Assembly (NCBI GenBank): GCA_003762615.1
Contig: RIAZ01000011.1
Coordinates: 1 to 64,000, forward strand
Reading direction: 5' to 3'
DNA from: Muribaculaceae bacterium Isolate-037 (Harlan)
GTDB taxonomy: Bacteria; Bacteroidota; Bacteroidia; Bacteroidales; Muribaculaceae
DNA length: 64,000 bases
Part shown: positions 52,290 to 61,197 of the stretch, one piece after another
Layout of the letters: every line of letters starts with the position of its first letter
How positions within the stretch are numbered: position 1 is the stretch's first letter
The notes under the pieces: model-generated
Told to the model about the DNA's origin: nothing
Seen by the model: only the letters and a program-made list of their open reading frames with translations
Database searches by the model: none
Made by a program: the position numbers and the translations under genes

Positions 52290-53858
52290 TTATTTGATTG
52301 AAATATTCTCTGATTGTGACTGCTGCGATATTCCCTGACGGTAATCCTGCGACAACTGGGCGTTGAGCGCGATATTACCGATGATACCGGAAATACGTTC
52401 TTTCTTTTCGTCGGCGGTCAGGGTACTGTCCGACAGGACGAGGTTCATACGGTTCATGTCTGACGAAGACAGCTGTGCCGTGAAACGGTTTGTACCGGTA
52501 TCTACGGACAGTAACGGAGTCTCGCCTTCCTTGACCTGAAGCGTACATTCCCTCATTCCCTGCACAAGCGGTGTAAGGTCTATGCGCTTGTCAAGGGCGG
52601 CGGCTGTTGCTGCAGCCATCTTCTCTTCTTCTGTCTTGCTATCTATCTGCACGGCCAATGCCATGAGGGAAGTGAACAGCGTCATAGCCATCTCCATGAC
52701 CGGATCCTGTCCAAATCCGCCCATACCGATACCGCTGTCTTCGGATGACAGGAGTTTCTTCATCCATTCTTCCGGGGATAACGAGGTGTCTATTGCCGGG
52801 CTGTTAGGGTTCTGGCTTTTGTATTTCGCCAACAGGTTCTGACCGTCGTGCATGGCGGTGAGACGGATATTTCCTTTTTCGGCTATCTCCGCAAGATAAG
52901 CGGCGGGATCCATGTCCCTGGTAGTACCGTCCGCTGCAATCTGCTTCACACCTAAATGCAGGTGCGGTCCAGTGGTCCGGGTTCCAGTATTTCCGGAAAC
53001 GCCTATCTGCTGTCCGGCATTTACTGTATCGCCGACCTTGACAGAAAATGAATTAAGGTGCAGGTAGCTGACCTGTACCTTGGCTCCGCCTTCACGAGTA
53101 TATTCTACGGTGACCGACTTTCCACCAGCTGTGTTGGCGTTTTCATTCACCGCTACAACCTTGCCGTTCTTTTCCGTCGCCAGCACAGCTTCATTGTTGC
53201 ATTGTATATCCATCCCCTTGTGCATCTGCTTTTTGGAAGTATCTGTCGGATCTGAACGCATACCGAAAGGCGATGTAACGAACAGGAACTCTTCTCGTTT
53301 CAACGGGAAAGAATAATCATGTTCCGCACTGTTGTTATTGCCGGACTGCAACTGTGGGATTCCTTGCCCCGGTTTCAGCCCTTTGGCGTTCATCTCTTCC
53401 ATTACCATACGGTCATATCGCTGAAGGTCGTTACGCTCGATAATGGATATAAGCGCGGGCGCATATTTCCCGGCTGTAGCATATCCGGCTTTATCAAGCC
53501 CCTGTGCCCATCCTTTGTAATCGTCCGCATCAAGTTTGAAACAGGATGCGTACCGGGAGTTCTCCTTCAAAAATCTGGAATGATGGGCATAGGAATCGCC
53601 CACACTGTCGTAGCTGCAGAATTTCTCATTCGGTTTGTCATCGGAGTAGAGACCGTATTTGCCACCGTTGGCTATCCATGACTGCGTGGCCTTGATGCCG
53701 AAATGGTTGTTCTCGTTCTGTGCGAGACGGCTCTGGCCGCTTGCACTCTCAAGGATGCCCTGAGCAAGCGTTACCGAAGCCGGTATGCCGTACAGACGCA
53801 TCTGCTCCATCGCAAATTCCGCATATCTTTCTGCGTATGCCTGATTCTTTCCTGCCAT
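52290..53858 (-). CDS. Cell-wall hydrolase with glucosaminidase and M23 peptidase domains
   Basis: The 522-aa protein begins with a FlgJ-like glucosaminidase domain (MEQMRLYGIPASVTLAQGILESASGQSRLAQNENNHFGIKA, later KYGLYSDDKPNEKFCSYDS). It then has an M23 peptidase domain with HKGMDIQC (first zinc ligands) and PHLHLGV (HxH). It would open peptidoglycan for the transfer channel. No signal peptide is visible, so export may depend on the transfer machine. The C-terminal part is helical. It lies between the large ArdC-like and OB-fold genes. Confidence 0.85.
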   Translation of the reverse strand: MAGKNQAYAERYAEFAMEQMRLYGIPASVTLAQGILESASGQSRLAQNENNHFGIKATQSWIANGGKYGLYSDDKPNEKFCSYDSVGDSYAHHSRFLKENSRYASCFKLDADDYKGWAQGLDKAGYATAGKYAPALISIIERNDLQRYDRMVMEEMNAKGLKPGQGIPQLQSGNNNSAEHDYSFPLKREEFLFVTSPFGMRSDPTDTSKKQMHKGMDIQCNNEAVLATEKNGKVVAVNENANTAGGKSVTVEYTREGGAKVQVSYLHLNSFSVKVGDTVNAGQQIGVSGNTGTRTTGPHLHLGVKQIAADGTTRDMDPAAYLAEIAEKGNIRLTAMHDGQNLLAKYKSQNPNSPAIDTSLSPEEWMKKLLSSEDSGIGMGGFGQDPVMEMAMTLFTSLMALAVQIDSKTEEEKMAAATAAALDKRIDLTPLVQGMRECTLQVKEGETPLLSVDTGTNRFTAQLSSSDMNRMNLVLSDSTLTADEKKERISGIIGNIALNAQLSQDYRQGISQQSQSENISIK

Positions 53859-53861
53859 AGC

Positions 53862-56552
53862 CTACATTCTTATTCCTGTGTGACGTTCCATATTTTCCGC
53901 TGCGCTAACTGCATTTTGAGGAAGTGACATACCGGCTTTTCTGTCAGCAGAAATGTTTTCAACAGCATCGCAAATGGCTACCCTTGCTCCTGACCGCACG
54001 AGTCTCGGCAGATAGACATCCAGCATATCTGTCGGGAATGACACTTTCACGGCATGGACATCTTCCTTTTGGTTTCCGAATTCGATTTTTTCAAGTCCCA
54101 ATGTCTTTTCCATACTTGGCACATCATCCTGATAAGCCTCATAATTGCCGCCGTGACGGAACAGCAGGATGACATCGGGATGCTTTTCTTTCAACTCTTC
54201 ATATTGCTGGAGTTCGGGACGCACTGCCGCCACATCAGGACGGACAACGGCAGCGTCCTCTTCCTGCTGCTTTTCTACGGTTTGTTCCTCCGTTTTCTGC
54301 ATCAGCAGGTCAGAGAACAACGTAGCGGCGAGACAGGTCTTGTATTGGGCCACATCTTCTGCCACCCACATCCGTTGCCATTGTTGCTTGCTCACTTCGC
54401 GCGGTTGCACCTTGTCGATGCCATCGATTACGGGGACACACAGTATCTTGTCGTCCTTGCTCTTGAACACGTTCACGCGCTTGATGCGCAGCGGGTCGAT
54501 ACCGTCCGGCATGGCACCGAACAGGTCAACCTTCAGGTTGGGTTCAGCCTGTGCGAGAGCATAGTATTTCTGAGCCAGTTCGTTGCGTACCGCACCTGCA
54601 GCCACACGGTCATCCTGCTTGACGGTGGAAAAGAAACGGTTGATGTCATTCTTGTCCGGACGGATGCTGAACGACGGCTCGTTTTCAGGCTTGAGGTACA
54701 ATGCCCATCCGCCCGTGTCGTCACGGAGCATCTGGATTCGCTCGAACTGCACTTCCGTAGCGCGGCTGACTGCCTCGCTGACATCAAAAGCGGAAACATT
54801 TCTTATCTCCCTTCCGTCCAGTCTGGCCGAATACACCTGCTTGTCTGCAAAATAGGAATCATCAGGATGGTAGCGCAACTGCCCGTCCTTATTATAGAAC
54901 CTAACGTATGAGGCACCCTGAGCCATCAACGCAGCCGCTATCTTCTCTTTATTAAATCCGGGAATCGTATGCGATACTACTCTCGCACCGGCTTCTTTGC
55001 GCTCATCGGCTGTCATCACCTCGTCGGGTGACATCCAGTAGTTGCGGCGGTCACCGTTGGGCATCACGACATCGCCTCCTGAACGGGCGGAAGTGGGAAG
55101 TACCACATCGGCAATCCCCGTGTTCTTGTCGAGTACCACCACGAACTCACGGCTGCGCTTGTCCGGAACGGCATTAATGTCGTCAGCTATAACATGCGCA
55201 CCTTTTTCCTCCCATTCCTGCGGTAGCCATTCGCTGCAAAGGCGATGGATACATGCAGCAGAACCGGCAGCCTGTGTATAGGCTATATTGACAAGCTCCG
55301 GGTCGTCATGCTTCAGACGTGCATTGGTGAGTGAGTCCTGTGTCAGCGTGTCGTAATGTCCAAGTCCGTCAAAGCGGGCCAGGAACTCACGCTTGTCATC
55401 CTGTCCTCCCGGGAAATTACGGTCATTGATTTCCATACCTCCCTTGCGGAGAATGTCCTGCAATACCAGCGCATCCGCAACTGATACCTGCGGCCGTCCC
55501 TCTTCCTGTTCCCTGAGTTCCTCCGTCTGCTGCTTGTTGCGCTCGTGGGCCGATTCCATGCGTTCTCCCTTTTCAGCCTTGCGGATGACATCAAGGGCAT
55601 TGTTCACATCGCTCTCCACAGCGTCTATCAGGCAGGGATTCTCCTTCAGTTCCTCTGTCCAGTATTCCACCATGCCACGACTTTCAGGTGACAGTTTCGC
55701 CGGCAGACCGAACTCCGCCATCTTCAGACCGGAGGCTATCTCGGCGATAAGACGCTCATAGCGCAAGGCATCACCTGACGGTGCTTTGCCGCCGTTCATC
55801 ACCATGCCTTCCCTCGACATACGCTCACGGTGGCCGGTGGCACTCACCACCTGACGCACCAGTTCCTGCACATAATCCATGTAATTGCCGAAATGCTTCT
55901 GATCGGGAATATAGACGGCATCCTTGCCAGTGTCGTATGCCGCCGTTCCCGTGGTCGATTTCCTTATTGGTACAAGGTTCTGCGAAATCTGCTCACGAAA
56001 CCTGTTGACTGCGGAACGTGTCTGGCGTTCCTCCGCAAGGATGTTGCCTCGGTCGGTTCGTCCGCCGAACTGCTGTCGCAACTTCTCGAACTCCTTTTCA
56101 TCCACATGGGGAAGAGTGGTCTGCTCCACATTGAAAAGTGTGTGTATCTCACGTTTTCTTACTGCCTTGTACTGTTCCTGTTGCACAGGAGGAAGGCTGC
56201 GGTAGTCGTCACGGGATATAATGTCTCTCTCGTCGTGCTTGTTGACGTATGAGTCCCACCGGTACCAGTTCATCGGTACGGAGCGTTCGTCCTTGAGGAC
56301 GGATTCGCCACGTTTCCTTGCTTCCGAAAACGTAGTGTACAAGGCGGTGGAATATCCATGGCTGTCAGCGTCGAGCATCAGCGTGAGGCTGTTGAACGGG
56401 CTGAGTGCAGCCCCTTTGGGATAGATTCTCGGAGAGAGGCGTCCCGACACGTTCAGCCAGTATCCTTCCGTAGATGCCCCGTTGAGAGCGTTTGACAGCA
56501 GCTCCACCTGTCTGGCGGCCGCCGTCTGTTCCTGTGGTGTCTTTTCTTTCAT
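53862..56552 (-). CDS. Large ArdC-like protein with degenerate zincin site and C-terminal MutS-I-like domain
   Basis: The 896-aa protein starts like ArdC (GYWLNVSGRLSPRIYPKGAALSPFNSL, then a DSYVNKHDERDIISRDDYRSLPPVQQEQY block as in ArdC proteins). The metal site is replaced: the helix reads YVQELVRQVVSATGHRERM where HExxH would be expected, so it is probably not a protease. The middle is of unknown type. The end (YEELKEKHPDVILLFRHGGNYEAYQDDV and following, near 780-860) resembles MutS domain I. Possible roles are binding of mismatched or transferred DNA. It starts 22 bp after the 621-aa gene and stops 3 bp before the hydrolase. Confidence 0.7.
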   Translation of the reverse strand: MKEKTPQEQTAAARQVELLSNALNGASTEGYWLNVSGRLSPRIYPKGAALSPFNSLTLMLDADSHGYSTALYTTFSEARKRGESVLKDERSVPMNWYRWDSYVNKHDERDIISRDDYRSLPPVQQEQYKAVRKREIHTLFNVEQTTLPHVDEKEFEKLRQQFGGRTDRGNILAEERQTRSAVNRFREQISQNLVPIRKSTTGTAAYDTGKDAVYIPDQKHFGNYMDYVQELVRQVVSATGHRERMSREGMVMNGGKAPSGDALRYERLIAEIASGLKMAEFGLPAKLSPESRGMVEYWTEELKENPCLIDAVESDVNNALDVIRKAEKGERMESAHERNKQQTEELREQEEGRPQVSVADALVLQDILRKGGMEINDRNFPGGQDDKREFLARFDGLGHYDTLTQDSLTNARLKHDDPELVNIAYTQAAGSAACIHRLCSEWLPQEWEEKGAHVIADDINAVPDKRSREFVVVLDKNTGIADVVLPTSARSGGDVVMPNGDRRNYWMSPDEVMTADERKEAGARVVSHTIPGFNKEKIAAALMAQGASYVRFYNKDGQLRYHPDDSYFADKQVYSARLDGREIRNVSAFDVSEAVSRATEVQFERIQMLRDDTGGWALYLKPENEPSFSIRPDKNDINRFFSTVKQDDRVAAGAVRNELAQKYYALAQAEPNLKVDLFGAMPDGIDPLRIKRVNVFKSKDDKILCVPVIDGIDKVQPREVSKQQWQRMWVAEDVAQYKTCLAATLFSDLLMQKTEEQTVEKQQEEDAAVVRPDVAAVRPELQQYEELKEKHPDVILLFRHGGNYEAYQDDVPSMEKTLGLEKIEFGNQKEDVHAVKVSFPTDMLDVYLPRLVRSGARVAICDAVENISADRKAGMSLPQNAVSAAENMERHTGIRM

Positions 56553-56574
56553 TGCTATATATTGATGTATTGGT

Positions 56575-58440
56575 TTATCTGAGGATTATGCCGCGTTCCT
56601 GCTGCCGTTCCTGTTCGATTTCCAGACTGCGGTAATTGTCTTCCGCCATCGCCTTCATGCGGTCGTGACGGGCAAGCACCGCATTGGCAAGCGTATTCAA
56701 AGGCAATGCTCCGGCGGCGTATGCCTGTGCCGCATTTTCGGGCAGCATCACCGAGCAAGGCACGTTGTCAATGGTGGCTATCAGCGTGTTGCCCCGTATG
56801 ACAGCACCGGATATGCGTGGATTCAGTTCTTCATCGTCATACTGCCTGTAGCGGACGGTCGGACTGTGTCCGTCCTGTTCACGCTCTATCGCCTCATGTC
56901 CGATTTTGTTTACAAGGTTGGCACCACCCATACCTATCAGCACCATCTTCAGAAGAGGATTCCTGACGAACATTCCTACAAGGATGGAAGCCAGAGGCAT
57001 CATTCCGCTTTTGAGGTTTAAGGAGGTGGTCTTGCCGGTGAACAGTCCAACAAGCATATCCGGCAGCATGGCTATTACATAAGGGAGGTTACGTCCGATG
57101 TCACCGATGCCGTCCAGCCCGACCGACCTGAGAAGATTCACCCAGCCGTCGTTATTGTCTTGTGCCTGTGTCTCCTTTTCCCTTTCTTCACCGTTGTCCT
57201 CAATTTCTTGAGTGTTATCGTTTGTCGTTTCCTGTCCACGTGATTCAGTTTTTTCTTCTGTTGCGGGACTTTCCTGTTGCGCTTTCTGTGCCTGCTCCCT
57301 GTCATGCTGCGTTTTCCAGTCAAGGTATGCCTGTTCCTGACCTGGAGCGATGACAGACGGCACGTTGGCGAAGTTCTTTCCACAATCTGCCGTCTGAGGT
57401 TTGCCAAGAGTTATCGGAGAGAACTTGAAAGGCACAAGTCCTTTTCCCTGATTCAAAAAAGGATTCTGCAAATTGCCGAGGTTCCAGTCCATTTCCCATG
57501 CCGGCTTTTCTTTCAGAATGGGCATCTTTTTGGACAGAGTGCCGTTGACTGACTGGATATAGTTGCTCTCGTATGTCTTGATGCGCAAACTTTCCTTGCG
57601 TATATCCGAGAGTGTATTGCCATTACCGAACAGTCCCGTGCTGACACATTGGTCAACCGTCAATCCCTGTTTCTGCTGTTTCTTGTCAAGTACGGACTCA
57701 AGTCCTGAGAACACAACTTCCGCACCGGCAAGTCTGGCAAGCGAGCCCCATGAGTACACGCCGCCAAAAGCCACCACGTCCGCTGCGAAACTCACACCCT
57801 TAGCCGTGCCTTTTTCCGCTTTCGACGGTTTGTATATGGCTTCGCCACGTTCCTCTATCTCACGTTGCAACGGTGACTTCATCATTTCCTGTGGCAATCC
57901 GAAAAGGCTGCCGGCCGCCCCCTTGCGGATGATATAGTCGAAAGATCCTTTGGGCATCTGCTCACGCACCATACGGTCAACCATCATCTGCTCGATACGG
58001 TGATCGACATAGGCGAGTGCCAGGTCTGAACCGATTTTTGCGGAAAGTTCGTCATAACGCTTGCGTCCCACTTCGGCCACCACCGCATTGCGCCATTCCC
58101 CGGCAAGACGCTGGAGGTCGGCTACGAAATCCTTGTTGCCGAGTATGCTCTCCTTGCACATCCCCACGTAGTCCTCCGCGGTCTTGGAACATTCCTTGCC
58201 GGTAAGCCGTAGGTACTGCATGGTATCATCGGGACCCGGTATGCCTGCGGAAGAGGATGATTGTGCAAGCGACCGCATGATGCCGGCAAATGAAGTGGAA
58301 TAGTCCGCTATCTCTTTTGCCTGTGCCGTCTGCAATGCCGATTTCTCCCGGTTCATGACCGGCACGAAGTGTGCGTTGAAATAGCTGCTAAGGCAGTATT
58401 CCACCTCTGACAGCCTTTTTGTATTTTTCGGTTGCGCCAT
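56575..58440 (-). CDS. Large putative membrane protein of the transfer operon, 621 aa
   Basis: No named family. The N-terminal half is helical and charged. A Gln/Glu-rich linker (EQAQKAQQESPATEEKTESR and following) separates it from a part with hydrophobic helices (VIAMLPDMLVGLFTG; MPLASILVGMFVRNPLLKMVLIGMGGANLV) near 450-520. The start overlaps the preceding stop by 1 bp (TAATG), showing coupling. Likely an inner-membrane component of the mating apparatus, by position. Confidence 0.65.
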   Translation of the reverse strand: MAQPKNTKRLSEVEYCLSSYFNAHFVPVMNREKSALQTAQAKEIADYSTSFAGIMRSLAQSSSSAGIPGPDDTMQYLRLTGKECSKTAEDYVGMCKESILGNKDFVADLQRLAGEWRNAVVAEVGRKRYDELSAKIGSDLALAYVDHRIEQMMVDRMVREQMPKGSFDYIIRKGAAGSLFGLPQEMMKSPLQREIEERGEAIYKPSKAEKGTAKGVSFAADVVAFGGVYSWGSLARLAGAEVVFSGLESVLDKKQQKQGLTVDQCVSTGLFGNGNTLSDIRKESLRIKTYESNYIQSVNGTLSKKMPILKEKPAWEMDWNLGNLQNPFLNQGKGLVPFKFSPITLGKPQTADCGKNFANVPSVIAPGQEQAYLDWKTQHDREQAQKAQQESPATEEKTESRGQETTNDNTQEIEDNGEEREKETQAQDNNDGWVNLLRSVGLDGIGDIGRNLPYVIAMLPDMLVGLFTGKTTSLNLKSGMMPLASILVGMFVRNPLLKMVLIGMGGANLVNKIGHEAIEREQDGHSPTVRYRQYDDEELNPRISGAVIRGNTLIATIDNVPCSVMLPENAAQAYAAGALPLNTLANAVLARHDRMKAMAEDNYRSLEIEQERQQERGIILR

Positions 58441-58772
58441 TATGATATGTTCAGTTGTTTCAATAAATTTTCTTTTGTCTGCTCGATGGCATTGTGATAC
58501 ACCTCCATCTGTTTGGGATAATACTCCTCAAGCATCCTCTCTTTGTCTATCCGGTCAAGCAGGAACTGTATCGCACATTCACGCTCTATCTCCACGGCCG
58601 CCTCACCGTCTTCCGAACCGTTGAACCAGGCTTTCGTCCACCAGCGTATGCCGGACCTGTCAGGATAGACAGTCACCAGCCGCTGGATGTCGAAGCTCCG
58701 CACGTCGATGTCAAGGTCGGCAAGCGGGTCTATGATTCCGGCGGTGGCGACGGCTTCGTCATAGCTTTTTTT
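58440..58772 (-). CDS. C-terminal part of the M23-like protein, in a shifted frame
   Basis: The frame is open from a TAA at 58773-58775 to the stop at 58440-58442 and has no ATG at all. It reads SYDEAVATAGIIDPLADLDIDV directly after the A9 run, then RSFDIQRLVTVYPDRSGIRWWTKAWF, a continuous and well-formed sequence of about 110 residues. It must therefore continue the upstream gene through a -1 shift (or one extra A) at 58766-58774, or start at a rare GTG at 58703. Whether this is a sequencing error, a mutation or programmed slippage cannot be told here. Confidence 0.6.
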   Translation of the reverse strand, partial: KKSYDEAVATAGIIDPLADLDIDVRSFDIQRLVTVYPDRSGIRWWTKAWFNGSEDGEAAVEIERECAIQFLLDRIDKERMLEEYYPKQMEVYHNAIEQTKENLLKQLNIS

Positions 58773-59554
58773 TTACTCGCTTCATCCATGACCGACAGGA
58801 ATATCCTGTGCCGAAGGGCGAGATAGTTGAGAAAATCCCCGATAAGCAGGTTCTGCACTTTGGCGGCGATAGGCACCGACCGTTCAGACAGTCCGAGCGG
58901 ATTGGCCATCGACGGTATGGCGTCATAGAAATAGCTCCGTGCCGCCGACAGGGAGAAGATGTTGCGCAGGGACTGTTCTGTCTTGTCGGGAACGACGTAC
59001 AGACCTCCGGCCACCTCCATCAGGTATTCGGGATAGAACCTTGCCATCAGGCCCTCGATCTCTTCCATGTTCTCGTCATAATCCGTCGGGATGTCCATAT
59101 CGAGGGTCTCGAAGTCGGGCATGCCGCTTTCCGTGCCGGACATCTTCATGTTACCGAAAAGCATTTTCAAAAACTCTACGGGGTCTATCTCCGCTCCGTC
59201 ATACTTCACCTCCAGATGAAGAGTGTTACCGCTGATGGAAAGGATGCTTCCGGCTTTGACACGTTTGCCGAAAGCAACCATAGCGTTGCGTATGCCGCCG
59301 TAGGTCACATCGTATTTCCCGTAACGGGCCGTCTGGTATAGACCGTGTACCCTGTCCGTGCCGATGGCGGTAACGATGCCGTCCGCCACCGCACGCAGCA
59401 CATAGCGGTCTGCGGCGAGGTCTATGCCGTGGTTGAAACTCCCGTCCTCCTGTTTTCCATAAGTCCGGGTCAGCACCACTTCTTCTTTCTTGTCATTGAA
59501 CGGCATACAGTAGCCGCTCTCTGACTGCAGGTTCATTTCCTGTGTATATTCCAT
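58730..59554 (-). CDS. M23-like peptidase-fold protein of the transfer operon, frame-disrupted at its end
   Basis: The 274-aa product has an M23-type core: FNHGIDLAADRYVLRAVADG near residues 40-60 (H and D as zinc ligands), later GSILSISGNTLHLEVKYDG. It lacks a clear signal peptide. After SVMDEASKKK, encoded partly by nine A residues, the frame gives AMTKPSPPPES and stops. The next frame continues with a coherent sequence (58440-58772). The full protein would be about 380 residues. Probable role: cell-wall remodelling or a structural part of the channel. Confidence 0.7.
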   Translation of the reverse strand: MEYTQEMNLQSESGYCMPFNDKKEEVVLTRTYGKQEDGSFNHGIDLAADRYVLRAVADGIVTAIGTDRVHGLYQTARYGKYDVTYGGIRNAMVAFGKRVKAGSILSISGNTLHLEVKYDGAEIDPVEFLKMLFGNMKMSGTESGMPDFETLDMDIPTDYDENMEEIEGLMARFYPEYLMEVAGGLYVVPDKTEQSLRNIFSLSAARSYFYDAIPSMANPLGLSERSVPIAAKVQNLLIGDFLNYLALRHRIFLSVMDEASKKKAMTKPSPPPES

Positions 59555-59605
59555 ATCCTTTTTATATGTTTACCTGTTGTCTTGTCAAACTTGTTCGGGT
59601 ACGGT

Positions 59606-60232
59606 TCATCTGTGCCGTCCTCCCGGTTGTCGGTTCTCTGCCTGCGGGTTCTCCTGCACCTGTGCCACATGGGAATTATTGCCGATAAGCATCATGGCGA
59701 GCAGTGCGCCGCCAATCTTGCCGAGCCAGCCGAACCGTCCGAATATCATCAGTCCGGCGGCAAGCAGTCCGACGATGCTCAGTCCGGACACGTTGCCTTT
59801 CCCTATGTTGGAGAAGAAATTGCCGAACATATCGGCACCGTTGCCCCCACATACGTTCTTCAGGAAATCGGAGATGCCTCCGAATGTGCTGTTGGCCTGT
59901 TGCACGGTACCGCTCAGACCGGACACGGATTCCTTTACATCCCGTACCGTTTCCTGCACGCTATCGACGGTCTTGCTTGTGGTGTCCACCACTGCATCCA
60001 CATTGTCGCTTCCTATCGCTATGTCGGCGACCGTCCTCACCACCGGCTTGTCATTGACAAGTGCCTCCCAGCCGAGATAGCCCACACCGGCTCCGACCGT
60101 GGCGGTTTTCACGGCGCGACCTGCGCCCACAAGGGTGCGCTGGGGATGGATGACGGCTCCGCCAAGGCTTCTTGTCGCCGGGTTGTTGAAGATGTATTTG
60201 CCACCTTTGAATATTGTTGCCCATTTGCCCAT
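59606..60232 (-). CDS. Membrane protein of the transfer operon, 208 aa
   Basis: Starts MGKWATIFKGGKYIFNNPAT. A Val/Ser/Thr-rich helical middle follows (DAVVDTTSKTVDSVQETVRDVKESV), and the hydrophobic stretches VSGLSIVGLLAAGLMIFGRF and LGKIGGALLAMMLIG near 160-190 are likely transmembrane. A hydrophilic, Gln/Arg-rich end closes it. No family recognised; probably an inner-membrane part of the transfer apparatus. It starts 13 bp after the radical SAM gene. Confidence 0.6.
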   Translation of the reverse strand: MGKWATIFKGGKYIFNNPATRSLGGAVIHPQRTLVGAGRAVKTATVGAGVGYLGWEALVNDKPVVRTVADIAIGSDNVDAVVDTTSKTVDSVQETVRDVKESVSGLSGTVQQANSTFGGISDFLKNVCGGNGADMFGNFFSNIGKGNVSGLSIVGLLAAGLMIFGRFGWLGKIGGALLAMMLIGNNSHVAQVQENPQAENRQPGGRHR

Positions 60233-60244
60233 ATCTGTTGTATT

Positions 60245-61171
60245 TTAGAGTGTTATCGTATTATCCGTTTGAAAATAAGCCTCGCACCTGAATCCTTTCC
60301 GTGGTGAGAAGTCTCTGAAACTGCATGACTTGAAAAGCATCGGCTTGTTGACGTATTGCGCGAGATCCTTCGCATACTGCGAGGGCTGTGTTCTGTTGTC
60401 GAAGTCACGATACGGCATCACATAAGGCTTGATGCCCAGTTCCCGGCACCGCTCGATGCGGTATAAGTCCTGCTCCATGGTCGAGTTGTAGCCGACGAGG
60501 ATGTAGCACATGATCTTCCACGGCTTTATGTATCGAGTTACTTCTGTGATTTTTTTGGTCAGGTCTATCTGCGGCAAGTCCCATGCGATATGTATGGACT
60601 TGTAAAGACGGAGCCTGTTGAGCCAGTATGCCTGTTCCTCGTCCATGATGCGCACATCAACACCGTGGAGATTGACTTTTTGCCCTGCCTTCAGCAGATA
60701 GTCGATAGCAGATCGCCATTCCGGATTGGCGAAAAAATTGTTGTCAAGCACCTCGATATGCATTCCGTTGGGGTTCAGCTGCACTGGTTCCACGGGGTGT
60801 ATGCCGCCCTCCTTGTCATGAACCAAGCAGAACGGACAATGACGGATGCAGCCGCGAGAGAATAACTGTATGGAATAGTCGTATTGCGGATAGAGGGAAT
60901 AATCCATCAGGGATGATACTTCAATTTCCGGAGCCAGCTGGCTCTTTATGTCGTACCCGGTGCCGCCCTTGATAACCTCACAGGTCCAGGGACTGTTCTC
61001 GTCCGGCGAGAATGTGAATATCTTTGATTTGTAAATACGGTCATAGCCGTTTCCGAACATCGCGTCTGCCCATTCGACAATGTCACCTTTTGATTTGTGC
61101 CATGCCGATAGTTTCATCAGTGCGAAATTCGGGAAGTGGTGTCCGTCAACGTCTATCAGTCCAATCTTCAT
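60245..61171 (-). CDS. Radical SAM protein with CxxxxCxxC-type cluster motif
   Basis: The 308-aa protein has SRGCIRHCPFC, a Cys-rich radical-SAM cluster motif, near residue 108. The order (MKIGLIDVDGHHFPNFALMKLSAWHK start, then KGGTGYDI) is like B12-binding-domain/radical SAM proteins. It would bind a 4Fe-4S cluster and cleave SAM. Its target is unknown, and its place inside a conjugation operon is unusual. Neighbour spacing (13 bp and 27 bp) shows it is co-transcribed with transfer genes. Alternative: a tRNA or protein-modifying enzyme carried as cargo. Confidence 0.78.
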   Translation of the reverse strand: MKIGLIDVDGHHFPNFALMKLSAWHKSKGDIVEWADAMFGNGYDRIYKSKIFTFSPDENSPWTCEVIKGGTGYDIKSQLAPEIEVSSLMDYSLYPQYDYSIQLFSRGCIRHCPFCLVHDKEGGIHPVEPVQLNPNGMHIEVLDNNFFANPEWRSAIDYLLKAGQKVNLHGVDVRIMDEEQAYWLNRLRLYKSIHIAWDLPQIDLTKKITEVTRYIKPWKIMCYILVGYNSTMEQDLYRIERCRELGIKPYVMPYRDFDNRTQPSQYAKDLAQYVNKPMLFKSCSFRDFSPRKGFRCEAYFQTDNTITL

Positions 61172-61197
61172 AAGCCTTGTTACAAGTTGTTCATGTT

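Noticed and set aside
54054-54911. Long rightward frames opposite the transfer operon
   Set aside because: They are antisense shadows of GC-rich genes that have recognisable domains and coupled starts.
58440-58703. Separate 87-aa gene starting at GTG 58703
   Set aside because: The same frame is open back to the A9 run and reads as a natural continuation of the upstream protein; no ATG or leader is present.
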